A DNA stretch of 64,000 nt from Ottowia massiliensis (lineage in GTDB: Bacteria > Pseudomonadota > Gammaproteobacteria > Burkholderiales > Burkholderiaceae_C). This document shows, one piece after another, positions 8,566-18,338 of this stretch. The position numbers and the translations under genes are program-made. The DNA lies in contig NZ_LT964854.1 of NCBI RefSeq assembly GCF_900240305.1, forward strand, positions 2,542,001-2,606,000, read 5' to 3'. The notes below the pieces were generated by a model. That model saw only the letters and a program-made list of their open reading frames with translations, did not search any database and was not told where the DNA came from. Position 1 is the first letter of the stretch. Every line of letters starts with the position of its first letter.

Positions 8566-10626
8566 TTACTCGAATTCGACGATGGGCTGGTCCACCGCCA
8601 GGCTTTCGCCGGGCTGGGCCAGGATGGCCTTGACCGTGCCGTCGGCGCTGGCAAAGAGGATGTTTTCCATCTTCATGGCTTCGATGACGGCCACGCGTTC
8701 GCCCGCCTGCACTTTCTGGCCGGGCTGCACGGCCACTTGCGTGAGCAGACCTGGCATGGGCGAGAGCACGTAGCGGCTCATGTCAGGCGGCGCTTTGTAG
8801 GGCATGAGCTTGTGCAGCTCGGCGGTGCGCGGGTGCATGATGATGGCGTCGATCTGCGTGCCGTTGTGGATGACGCGGGTGACGAGCGGGTTTTTGGTGT
8901 GGCCGCGTTCCATTTGCACGGTAAAGGGCTGGCCATTGACCTGGCCCGTGACGCGGGCGTTGCCCAGCATTTGCTCGACAAGGATTTGATAGACCCGGTC
9001 GCCTTCGGGCGCGTGGATGGTGACGGGCGCGGCCGCGTGCAGGGTGACGGCGCCGAGCGAGGCGCTCACGTAGCGGTTGTCGCCTTCCTTGCCCAGCACG
9101 CACACCACGAATTCGCGCCCGGGCAGGCGCTTGAAGCCTTCCCAGAATTTGCCTTGCAGGCCCTGGGCGCGGTTGCGGTACCACATGTGCAGGCGCGCGG
9201 CCAGCGCCATGAGGAAGTAGGGGTCGGCGTGCGGCACGTCTTCGGAGCGAAAGCCCTGGGCGTAGTGCTCATTGATGAAGCCCGTGTTGAAGTTGCCGCT
9301 GATGAAGCTGGGGTGCGCCAGCAGCGCGGCCTGGAAGGGAATGTTGCTTTGCACGCCCTTGATGACGAAGCCGTTGAGCGCCTCGCGCATGCGGGCAATG
9401 GCGTCATTGCGGTCTTTGCCGTGCACGATGAGCTTGGCAATCATCGAGTCGTAGTACATGCTGATTTCGCCGCCGTCGGTCACGCCGGTGTCCACGCGCA
9501 CGCCGTATTCGGTGCTTGGCTGGCCCTGGAAGAGCGTTTGCTCCGGCGGCTGAAAACGCACCAGGCGGCCCGTGCTGGGCAGGAAGTTGCGGAAGGGGTC
9601 TTCGGCGTTGATGCGGCACTCGATGGACCAGCCCACTTTCTTCACGTCGGCCTGGGCGATGGCGAGTTTTTCGCCTGCGGCCACGCGAATCATCTGCTCC
9701 ACCAGATCGAGGCCGGTGATGCACTCGGTGACGGGGTGCTCCACTTGCAGGCGGGTGTTCATTTCCAGGAAGTAGAAGTCCTGGTTCTTGCCCACCACGA
9801 ATTCGACGGTGCCGGCGCTTTGGTATTTCACGGCCTTGGCCAGGGCCACGGCCTGCTCGCCCATGGCCTTGCGGGTTTCTTCGCTGATGAAGGGTGATGG
9901 CGCTTCTTCAATCACCTTCTGGTGGCGGCGCTGGATGGAGCATTCGCGCTCGTTGAGGTAGATGACGTTGCCGTGGGCGTCGCCCAGCACCTGGATTTCG
10001 ATGTGGCGGGGCTGCTCGACGAATTTTTCGATGAACACGCGGTCGTCGCCAAAGGAGTTGCGCGCTTCGTTGCGGCAGGAGTCAAAGCCTTCGTGCGCTT
10101 CCTTGTCGTTGAAGGCCACGCGCAGGCCCTTGCCGCCGCCGCCCGCGCTGGCCTTGATCATCACGGGGTAGCCAATGCCCTTGGCGATTTCCACGGCTTT
10201 TTCGGCGGACTCGATCGGCTCGTTATAGCCGGGAATGGTGCTAACGCCCGCTTGCTTGGCCAGCCGCTTGGAGGCGATTTTGTCGCCCATGGCGGCAATG
10301 GCTTCGTGCTTGGGGCCGATGAAGATGACGCCTTCTTCCTCGCACTTGCGGGCGAAGGCTTCGTTTTCGCTCAGAAAGCCGTAGCCGGGGTGAATGGCTT
10401 CGGCCCCCGTGGCCTTGGCCGCCTCGATGATTTTGTCGCCCAGCAGGTAGGACTCGCGCGAAGGCGGCGGCCCCAGGCGCACGGCTTCATCGGCCATTTG
10501 CACAAAGCGCGCGTCTTTGTCGGCGTCGGAATACACGGCCACGGTGGCGATGCCCATTTTGCGGGCCGTGGCGATGACGCGGCAGGCGATTTCGCCACGG
10601 TTGGCAATGAGGATTTTCTTGAACAT
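8566..10626 (-). CDS. pccA: Propionyl-CoA (acetyl-CoA) carboxylase, biotin carboxylase/carrier alpha subunit
   Basis: This is a 686-residue protein. The biotin carboxylase part spans about 1-450: MFKKILIANRGEIACRVI, ATP-grasp glycine loop ASAGGGGKGLRV, and FLEMNTRLQVEHPVTE. A linker or BT region follows, and the C-terminal carrier domain has EAMKMEN with the biotinylated Lys near 652. It carboxylates biotin with ATP and bicarbonate for transfer to propionyl-CoA by the beta subunit. The linkage to pccB, meaB and the mutase on the same strand points to propionyl-CoA rather than acetyl-CoA as substrate, although such enzymes can accept both. The start has the conserved MFKK N-terminus. Confidence 0.95.
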   Translation of the reverse strand: MFKKILIANRGEIACRVIATARKMGIATVAVYSDADKDARFVQMADEAVRLGPPPSRESYLLGDKIIEAAKATGAEAIHPGYGFLSENEAFARKCEEEGVIFIGPKHEAIAAMGDKIASKRLAKQAGVSTIPGYNEPIESAEKAVEIAKGIGYPVMIKASAGGGGKGLRVAFNDKEAHEGFDSCRNEARNSFGDDRVFIEKFVEQPRHIEIQVLGDAHGNVIYLNERECSIQRRHQKVIEEAPSPFISEETRKAMGEQAVALAKAVKYQSAGTVEFVVGKNQDFYFLEMNTRLQVEHPVTECITGLDLVEQMIRVAAGEKLAIAQADVKKVGWSIECRINAEDPFRNFLPSTGRLVRFQPPEQTLFQGQPSTEYGVRVDTGVTDGGEISMYYDSMIAKLIVHGKDRNDAIARMREALNGFVIKGVQSNIPFQAALLAHPSFISGNFNTGFINEHYAQGFRSEDVPHADPYFLMALAARLHMWYRNRAQGLQGKFWEGFKRLPGREFVVCVLGKEGDNRYVSASLGAVTLHAAAPVTIHAPEGDRVYQILVEQMLGNARVTGQVNGQPFTVQMERGHTKNPLVTRVIHNGTQIDAIIMHPRTAELHKLMPYKAPPDMSRYVLSPMPGLLTQVAVQPGQKVQAGERVAVIEAMKMENILFASADGTVKAILAQPGESLAVDQPIVEFE

Positions 10627-10829
10627 GGTGATATTTCCTGTGAATGTCTTTTCAATTCAGCGCGCGCCTTGCGCGTGTGCCGCAAGCGCCTGCCCGGGCC
10701 GCGTTTCGCAGATCAACGGCCATTGAGGGGGCATGGGCGGGCTGGCATGGGCCATGCCGCCCGGCTTCATGGCGTTTGGGGCGTTTTGCGCTTTGAACAC
10801 GTGCGGCGCCAGCGATCAAAACAAGAGCA

Positions 10830-12362
<1,533 letters not shown>

Positions 12363-12463
12363 GGTGGCTTCTCTTTCTTGAAAGTCAGGGAAATCAAATG
12401 GAGGAAACGGGTGGCGGCGGGTCTTATTTATCCAGGCTTGTTCAGGCGGCTCCGGCGGCAGGC

Positions 12464-13519
12464 TCATGCCTGCCCTTCAGCGGTCAGCGCCAGCAGGCGG
12501 CGCGCAGCGGTGGAAGGCGGCAGATGCCCTTGCGTGACGGACTGCGTGATATCCGGCAGCGCCGCACGCACCTGCGCGTGGGCGCGAAAGGCGGCTTTCA
12601 ACCCTGCATCAATGCGCTCCCACATCCACGCCAGGGCCTGCTGCTGGCGGCGCTCTGTCAAGGCGCCATTGGCGGTTTGCGTGGCCTGAAATTCAGTCAC
12701 GGCCTGCCAGAAGGCGTCCAGCCCCTGCCCTTGCAGGCCGCTGAGCTGCATGACGCGCGGCTGCCAGCGCGCGAGCGTGCTCGCTGCGCCGCCCGCGCCC
12801 TCCGCAACGTAGGTCATGCGCTGCGGATTGCCTTGCAGGCCCAGCAGTCGCAAGGCAGTCTGAATCTGCACCCGCGCGCGCGTGGCAGCGTGCGGGTCAA
12901 TGTCAGCCTTGTTGATCACCACCAGATCGGCCAGCTCCATCACGCCTTTTTTGATGGCCTGCAAATCGTCGCCCGCGTTGGGCAGTTGCAGCAGCACGAA
13001 CATATCGGTCATGCCCGAAACGGCGGTTTCGGACTGGCCGACGCCCACGGGTTCAATCAGCACCACGTCATAGCCTGCGGCCTCGCACACCAGCATGGCC
13101 TCGCGCGTTTTCTCGGCCACGCCGCCCAGCGTGCCGCCGCTGGGGCTGGGGCGGATGTAAGCGTCAGGCAGGCCCGCGAGGCGCTCCATGCGCGTTTTGT
13201 CGCCCAGGATGGAGCCGCCCGACACGCTCGAAGAAGGGTCCACCGCCAGCACCGCCACGCGATGGCCCTTTTCAATCAGGAACACGCCCAGCGACTCGAT
13301 GAAAGTGCTTTTGCCCACGCCCGGCACGCCGCTGATGCCCAAGCGCAGCGCCCGCCCCGTGTGCGGCAGCAGGGCCGTGAGCAGCTCATCACCCTGCGCG
13401 CGATGATCGGCGCGGGTGGACTCAAGCAAGGTGATGGCCTTGGCGATGGCGCGCCGCTGGCGCAGCACGTCGCCCTGGGTGATGTGTTCGAGCAGCACGG
13501 CGGTGTTCATCGTGGGCAT
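12464..13519 (-). CDS. meaB: Methylmalonyl-CoA mutase-associated GTPase MeaB (ArgK family)
   Basis: This 351-residue G3E-family GTPase protects and reloads methylmalonyl-CoA mutase with adenosylcobalamin. It has Walker A GVPGVGKST at about 64-72, AVDPSSSVSGGSILGDKTRM, and NKAD for guanine recognition. Where most family members read ETVGVGQSE, this one reads EPVGVGQSE (Pro at about 157), a substitution next to a conserved switch motif. The start could also be the second Met, three codons in. It sits between the mutase and pccB on the same strand, the classical context for the chaperone. Confidence 0.93.
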   Translation of the reverse strand: MPTMNTAVLLEHITQGDVLRQRRAIAKAITLLESTRADHRAQGDELLTALLPHTGRALRLGISGVPGVGKSTFIESLGVFLIEKGHRVAVLAVDPSSSVSGGSILGDKTRMERLAGLPDAYIRPSPSGGTLGGVAEKTREAMLVCEAAGYDVVLIEPVGVGQSETAVSGMTDMFVLLQLPNAGDDLQAIKKGVMELADLVVINKADIDPHAATRARVQIQTALRLLGLQGNPQRMTYVAEGAGGAASTLARWQPRVMQLSGLQGQGLDAFWQAVTEFQATQTANGALTERRQQQALAWMWERIDAGLKAAFRAHAQVRAALPDITQSVTQGHLPPSTAARRLLALTAEGQA

Positions 13520-13548
13520 ATGGCGGGTCTTTCTTTATGCAGCCAGCT

Positions 13549-13815
13549 TTATGCAAGTCCGTTTCTTGCGCCATGCTTTTTGCGCCACTGGCGCACGCTC
13601 CAGGCTGCGAGAGCCAGCGCAGGCAACATGAGAAGGCCCCACCAGGCAGCAAGCGCCTGCCAGCCTGAAGCGCCGCCAGGCATGCGAAAAGCCATCCAGC
13701 AGGTCAGCAGCAGCCAGCCCGCCGCGAAAGCCTGTGCCATCAGACCGGCCAGCAGGAGCAGCACGCCCTGCGCCAGCCCTTTCAGCAGCTTTCCCGGCAT
13801 CGCCAGCCAGTTCAT
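13549..13815 (-). CDS. Small predicted membrane protein between mutase and meaB
   Basis: This is an 88-residue protein whose ATG overlaps the mutase stop as ATGA, which implies translational coupling. It has two clear hydrophobic stretches (about 14-42 and 54-74) and a basic C-terminus (RQWRKKHGARNG), as expected for a two-helix inner-membrane protein with a cytoplasmic tail. I do not recognise a family. Its position inside the methylmalonyl-CoA operon, 29 bp before meaB, suggests a linked role, but nothing in the sequence shows one. Confidence 0.6.
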   Translation of the reverse strand: MNWLAMPGKLLKGLAQGVLLLLAGLMAQAFAAGWLLLTCWMAFRMPGGASGWQALAAWWGLLMLPALALAAWSVRQWRKKHGARNGLA

Positions 13816-15974
13816 GCAGGCACCCGCGCCTTTTTGATTTGCTCCAGCACGTCTTTCGCGCTGACCGGAATGGGCGTGCCGGGGCCATAAATGCCTTTGA
13901 CGCCTGCCTGATACAGAAAGTCGTAGTCCTGGCGCGGAATCACACCACCCACGAACACCACGATGTCATCGCCGCCTTGCTCGTGCAGGGCCTTGATGAT
14001 GGCGGGCACCAGCGTCTTGTGACCAGCGGCCAGCGTGCTCACGCCCACGGCATGCACGTCGTTTTCAATGGCCTGGCGCGCGCACTCTTCAGGGGTCTGG
14101 AAAAGGCTGCCAATGTCCACGTCAAAACCCAGGTCGGCAAAGGCCGTGGCCACTACTTTGGCGCCACGGTCATGGCCGTCTTGCCCCAGCTTGGCGATCA
14201 TCACGCGCGGGTGGCGGCCTTCTTCTTCGGCAAAGGCGCTGATTTCGGCCTTGAGCTTTTCCCAGCCTTCGGCGCTGTCGTAGGCGGCGGCATACACGCC
14301 CGCCACTTTCTGCACGTCGGCGCGGTGGCGGCCAAAGGCTTTTTCCATCGCGTCGCTGACCTCGCCCACCGTGGCGCGCGCGCGCATGGCCTCGATGGCG
14401 GCGGCCAGCAGATTGCCCTGCCCCGTCTCCGCAATCTTCGTGATGGCGTCCAGCGCCTGCTGCACCCGCGCGCTATCGCGTGCGGCCTTCACGGCCTTCA
14501 GCCGCGCAATCTGCGCCTCGCGCACCTTCACGTTGTCCACCTCCAGGATGTCCACGTGGTCTTCCTTGTCCAGCCGGTACTTGTTCACGCCCACGATCAC
14601 GTCGCGCCCCGAATCAATGCGCGCCTGCTTTTCAGCAGCGGCCGCTTCAATCTTGAGCTTGGCCCAGCCGCTGTCCACGGCGCGGGTCATGCCGCCCATG
14701 GCGTCCACTTCTTCAATCAGCGCCCAGGCCTTATCGGCCATTTGCTGTGTCAGGCTTTCCATCATGTAGCTGCCCGCCCACGGGTCCACCACGTTGGTGA
14801 TGTGTGTTTCTTCCTGGATGATGAGCTGCGTGTTGCGCGCGATGCGGGCGCTGAACTCCGTGGGCAGCGCGATGGCCTCGTCCAGCGCGTTGGTGTGCAG
14901 GCTTTGCGTGCCGCCAAACACGGCGGCCATCGCCTCAATGGCGGTGCGCACCACGTTGTTGTAGGGATCCTGCTCGGTAAGCGACCAGCCCGAAGTCTGG
15001 CAGTGCGTGCGCAGCATCAGGCTCTTGGGGTTCTTCGGGTTGAACTCTTTCATGATGCGGCACCACAGCAGCCGCGCGGCGCGCATCTTGGCGATTTCCA
15101 GATAGAAATTCATGCCAATGGCCCAGAAGAACGACAGCCGCCCGGCGAAGGCGTCCACGTCCAGCCCCTTGGAAAGCGCCGTTTTCACGTACTCCTTGCC
15201 GTCGGCCAGCGTGAAGGCCAGCTCCAGCGACTGGTTCGCGCCCGCTTCCTGAATGTGGTAGCCGGAGATGGAAATCGAATTGAACTTGGGCATGTGATGC
15301 GCCGTGTATTCGATGATGTCGCCAATGATCCTCATCGACGGCTCCGGCGGGTAGATGTAGGTGTTGCGAACCATGAACTCCTTGAGGATGTCGTTCTGGA
15401 TCGTGCCCGCCAGCTGGTCCTGCCGCACGCCCTGCTCTTCGGCGGCCACCACGTAGCCCGCCAGCACGGGCAGCACCGCGCCGTTCATGGTCATGGAAAC
15501 GCTCACCTTGTCCAGCGGAATGCCGTCAAAGAGAATCTTCATGTCCTCCACGCTGTCAATGGCCACGCCCGCCTTGCCCACATCGCCCGTCACGCGCGGG
15601 TGGTCGCTGTCGTAGCCTCGGTGCGTGGCCAGGTCAAACGCCACGGAAACGCCCTGCCCGCCTGCCGCCAGCGCCTTGCGATAAAAAGCGTTGGACTCCT
15701 CGGCGGTAGAAAAACCTGCGTACTGGCGGATGGTCCAGGGCCGCACTGCGTACATGGTGGCCTGCGGGCCGCGCAAGAAAGGCTCAAAGCCCGGCAGTGT
15801 GTCGGTATAAGGCAGGTTTTTGATGTCTTGCGCCGTGTAAAGCGGCTTGACCGTGATGCCGTCAGGCGTGAGCCAGTTCAGCGCCGCCACATCGCCGCCG
15901 GGAGCGGACTTTTGCGCGGCCTTTTGCCAGTCATCGAGGGTGGCGTGCTTGAATGAAGGCGTTTTGTCAGTCAT
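13812..15974 (-). CDS. scpA: Methylmalonyl-CoA mutase
   Basis: This 720-residue protein is full length for a single-chain mutase. The N-terminal TIM-barrel domain includes PYTDTLPGFEPFLRGPQATM and the CoA-channel segment. The C-terminal cobalamin domain carries DGHDRGAKV at about 599-607, where His is the lower axial cobalt ligand, followed by VGVSTLAAGH and VVFVGGVIP. It interconverts (R)-methylmalonyl-CoA and succinyl-CoA with adenosylcobalamin, feeding propionate, odd-chain fatty acids or Val/Ile into the TCA cycle. It heads the operon mutase, small membrane gene, meaB, pccB, pccA. No epimerase gene is seen here. Confidence 0.96.
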   Translation of the reverse strand: MTDKTPSFKHATLDDWQKAAQKSAPGGDVAALNWLTPDGITVKPLYTAQDIKNLPYTDTLPGFEPFLRGPQATMYAVRPWTIRQYAGFSTAEESNAFYRKALAAGGQGVSVAFDLATHRGYDSDHPRVTGDVGKAGVAIDSVEDMKILFDGIPLDKVSVSMTMNGAVLPVLAGYVVAAEEQGVRQDQLAGTIQNDILKEFMVRNTYIYPPEPSMRIIGDIIEYTAHHMPKFNSISISGYHIQEAGANQSLELAFTLADGKEYVKTALSKGLDVDAFAGRLSFFWAIGMNFYLEIAKMRAARLLWCRIMKEFNPKNPKSLMLRTHCQTSGWSLTEQDPYNNVVRTAIEAMAAVFGGTQSLHTNALDEAIALPTEFSARIARNTQLIIQEETHITNVVDPWAGSYMMESLTQQMADKAWALIEEVDAMGGMTRAVDSGWAKLKIEAAAAEKQARIDSGRDVIVGVNKYRLDKEDHVDILEVDNVKVREAQIARLKAVKAARDSARVQQALDAITKIAETGQGNLLAAAIEAMRARATVGEVSDAMEKAFGRHRADVQKVAGVYAAAYDSAEGWEKLKAEISAFAEEEGRHPRVMIAKLGQDGHDRGAKVVATAFADLGFDVDIGSLFQTPEECARQAIENDVHAVGVSTLAAGHKTLVPAIIKALHEQGGDDIVVFVGGVIPRQDYDFLYQAGVKGIYGPGTPIPVSAKDVLEQIKKARVPA

Positions 15975-16544
15975 GCTGATTCCTGCAAGTCAATTGCAAA
16001 ACTCACGGTCACAGCCTGCGGCGCCGTCATGGCAAAAAGCTGGCGGCTTTTTCTGCTTCCTTTTCCCGCCAGACCTCATGCCGCTTGCGGCGCACGCGGC
16101 CTTGCTCGCGTGAATGCAGCCATCGGGGCAGCTGCACGAACTGAATCTACCAGCCAGAACTCCAGAAAAACATGCCGGTAAACCCTAGATTGCGCCGTGG
16201 ATTTGCGTTTTCTGGCCTGCGTTTTGAATGACGCCAAGGCATGGCAGCGCCCGCCAGCCACCTGGCCGCGCAGGGCGCGAAGAGCCAGCTGGATAGGCCA
16301 GGCGCCAAGCAGCCTGCCGGCAGGCGAAGAGTAGGCGGAGCAGGCAGTGTCAATCCGCTCCTTCATTCATAGCAATAGGTCCTAGTGGAATGGGCGCAAA
16401 CGCCATTTCTAAAGGGCCTGAATTTGCTCCTGTTTCTGATGCGCCTTCATGCCGCCAGAACCTGCTTATGGCCTGGCGGCAAGAAGTTGCGGGTCGGCTC
16501 CGGAGCTGCAGGCCGCCCTCCTCCTGTGAGGCCGTGGCGCTTTC
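15975..16544. other. Gene-free stretch upstream of the mutase operon
   Basis: About 570 bases lie between the mutase start and the PHB depolymerase stop. I find one dispersed-repeat copy (16352-16440) and no convincing ORF, although a 96-codon open frame runs across 16076-16366. The mutase promoter should lie near 15980-16080, but no clear -35/-10 pair stands out. Confidence 0.5.
16352..16440 (+). repeat. Dispersed repeat, copy D
   Basis: The copy has AATCCGCTCC, CATAGCAATAGGTCCTAG and TGAATTTGCTCCTGTTTCTG. Its centre folds as AATGGGCG-CAAA-CGCCATT, the clearest hairpin with copy E. Confidence 0.88.
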
Positions 16545-18035
16545 TCAAGCGCCGTTCTTGCCCTTGGCGGCCGTCTTGGGCGCGGCTGGCTTGGCTTCAG
16601 CCTTGGGCGCAGCGGCCGCCTTGGGAGCGGCCGGTTTCGTTTCAGCAGGCTTGGGCGCTGCCGCCTTGGGCGCCTCTGCGGGCTGGACAGCCGCAGGCTT
16701 GACCGGGGCGGCGCTGGCTGCGGGAGCGGCCTGAGGGGCTGGCCTGGAAGCAGCCGCCTTCCTGGCTGCGGCGGCTTCGCTGCGGGCGATGAAATCGCGG
16801 ATATGCGGATACACCTTCTCGCGCCAGCGGCTGCCGCTGAACACGCCATAGTGGCCCGCGCCCATCACCGTCAGGCGGTTGCCTTCAACGGGCGGCAGGC
16901 TGGTGCACAGCGCGTGAGCCACTTCCGTCTGGCCGCTGCCTGAAATGTCATCCAGCTCGCCTTCCACCGTCAGCAGAGCCGTATCAGTAATGTCCTGCGG
17001 GCGCACGCGTTCCAGCTGACCTTGCGAATTGCGCACGCTCCATGTGCCTTTGGGCAATGCGTAATCCTGGAAAACGGCCTTGATGGTTTCCAGATAATAA
17101 TCGGCATCCATATCCAGCACGGCGTTATATTCGTCATAGAAACGGCGGTGCGTTTCAGCGCTGGATTCATCGCCCCTGATCAGGTTCCTGAAATAATCAT
17201 AATGGCTGCTGGCGTGGCGGCCCGGATTCATGGCAATAAAACCGGCATGCTGCAAAAAGCCAGGATAAACACGCCGCCCCGCGCCCGGATATTTGGGAGG
17301 CACGCGGTAAATCACGTTGTTTTCAAACCATGAAAGGCTTTTGCCCGTGGCCAGGCGATTGACGGCCGTAGGCGAGCGGCGCGCGTCCACCGGGCCGGCC
17401 ATCAGGGTCATGCTCAAAGGCGTGGTTTCGCCGCGCGAAGCCATGAGCGCCACTGCGCCCAGCACGGGCACCACAGGCTGGCACACGCTGACCACGTGGC
17501 ACTGGCCCGCAACGGCCTGCAAGTGGCGAATGAAATCTTCCACATAGTTCACATAATCGTCCAAGTGAAATTCGCCATCGTCCAGCGGCACATCGCGGGC
17601 GTTTTTCCAGTCGGTAATGAACACGTCATGCCCTTGCAGCATGGTTCGCACCGTATCGCGCAAAAGCGTGGCGTAATGGCCGGACAGCGGCGCCACAATC
17701 AAAACCACGGGCTGCTTCTTGATTTTCTCCAGCAAAGCGGCGTCATCGGTGAAACGCTTGAAATGGCGCAGCTGGCAAAATGGCTTGTCCATTTCCACCT
17801 GCTCGTCAATCACGGCCTCCGCGCCATCAATGGTGATTTTGTGCAGATTGAATTCAGGCTTTCCATAATCCTTGCCCAGGCGGTGCAGCAGCGAATATCC
17901 GGCCGAAACGCGATGCGCCAGCGGCAAGCGCCCCGCAGGAGAATTCGGGTTGCCATACAGCTTGGAGGCGGCGGCGGCCATATCGGTCAACGGTTCCATC
18001 CAGGTGCGTTGGGTTTCATAAAGTTGGTAGAGCAT
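16545..18035 (-). CDS. phaZ: Intracellular polyhydroxybutyrate depolymerase PhaZ with Ala/Pro/Lys-rich tail
   Basis: This is 496 residues starting MLYQLYETQRTWMEP, a strongly conserved PhaZ start, although the frame is open 18 codons further up. It is an alpha/beta hydrolase with nucleophile Cys at about 185 in SVCQPVVP, as in the Ralstonia PhaZ1 type, and the oxyanion-region segment VLIVAPLSGHYATLL. The catalytic His is in VMGAGHYGVFSG. It degrades PHB granules inside the cell. Residues from about 415 onward form a low-complexity tail of repeated KPAAPKAAA-like units. This resembles the histone-like tails of granule-associated proteins and could bind DNA or the granule surface. The tail function is inference. 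Confidence 0.9.
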   Translation of the reverse strand: MLYQLYETQRTWMEPLTDMAAAASKLYGNPNSPAGRLPLAHRVSAGYSLLHRLGKDYGKPEFNLHKITIDGAEAVIDEQVEMDKPFCQLRHFKRFTDDAALLEKIKKQPVVLIVAPLSGHYATLLRDTVRTMLQGHDVFITDWKNARDVPLDDGEFHLDDYVNYVEDFIRHLQAVAGQCHVVSVCQPVVPVLGAVALMASRGETTPLSMTLMAGPVDARRSPTAVNRLATGKSLSWFENNVIYRVPPKYPGAGRRVYPGFLQHAGFIAMNPGRHASSHYDYFRNLIRGDESSAETHRRFYDEYNAVLDMDADYYLETIKAVFQDYALPKGTWSVRNSQGQLERVRPQDITDTALLTVEGELDDISGSGQTEVAHALCTSLPPVEGNRLTVMGAGHYGVFSGSRWREKVYPHIRDFIARSEAAAARKAAASRPAPQAAPAASAAPVKPAAVQPAEAPKAAAPKPAETKPAAPKAAAAPKAEAKPAAPKTAAKGKNGA

Positions 18036-18142
18036 CAGCAAGACCTTGTGAGAAGGAAAGAATGAATTTTGCAGCGCCGCCGCGCACATGTCTTGCTCTG
18101 GCGCACAAGCGCGCGCCGGGCGGCAGGAGCAAAAAGAGGCCC

Positions 18143-18233
18143 AAATTCGCTTCTCAATTCATAGCATGAGGTCCTAGTAGAACGGGCGCGAGAGCCGTTT
18201 TCCGCTCCCTGAATCTGCTCCTTTTTTTGATTC
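18143..18233 (+). repeat. Dispersed repeat, copy E
   Basis: The copy lies between phaZ and the glycosyltransferase gene. It has AAATTCGCTTCTC, CATAGCATGAGGTCCTAG and TGAATCTGCTCC. The centre folds as AACGGGC-GCGAGA-GCCGTT, which covaries with copy D (C-G where D has T-A). The remainder of the 303-bp gap (18036-18338) shows nothing else. Confidence 0.88.
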
Positions 18234-18338
18234 ATTCTGACTGCGGCAACCGGCTCCTGCCACCCGGTTGCTGCTTGCGCGCCGCCTGCCAACCGCCTGC
18301 CAGGTTGGGCGCGAGGGCCGCCGGGGCTGGCGGGCCGC

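Noticed and set aside
8512..9897. Antisense open frame over pccA
   Set aside because: It is a His/Ala/Val-rich shadow; pccA has all biotin carboxylase motifs.
10700..10800. GC-rich palindrome between pccB and pccA as a riboswitch or attenuator
   Set aside because: A hairpin is possible around GGGCGG and CCGCCC, but there is no U-run, leader peptide or known aptamer pattern.
13734..15956. Antisense open frame of 740 codons over methylmalonyl-CoA mutase
   Set aside because: Its composition is that of a GC-rich shadow (His/Val/Arg-rich) and no family motif is present.
16076..16366. 96-codon minus-strand frame upstream of the mutase operon
   Set aside because: It begins inside a repeat copy, has no ribosome site, and shows no recognisable family.
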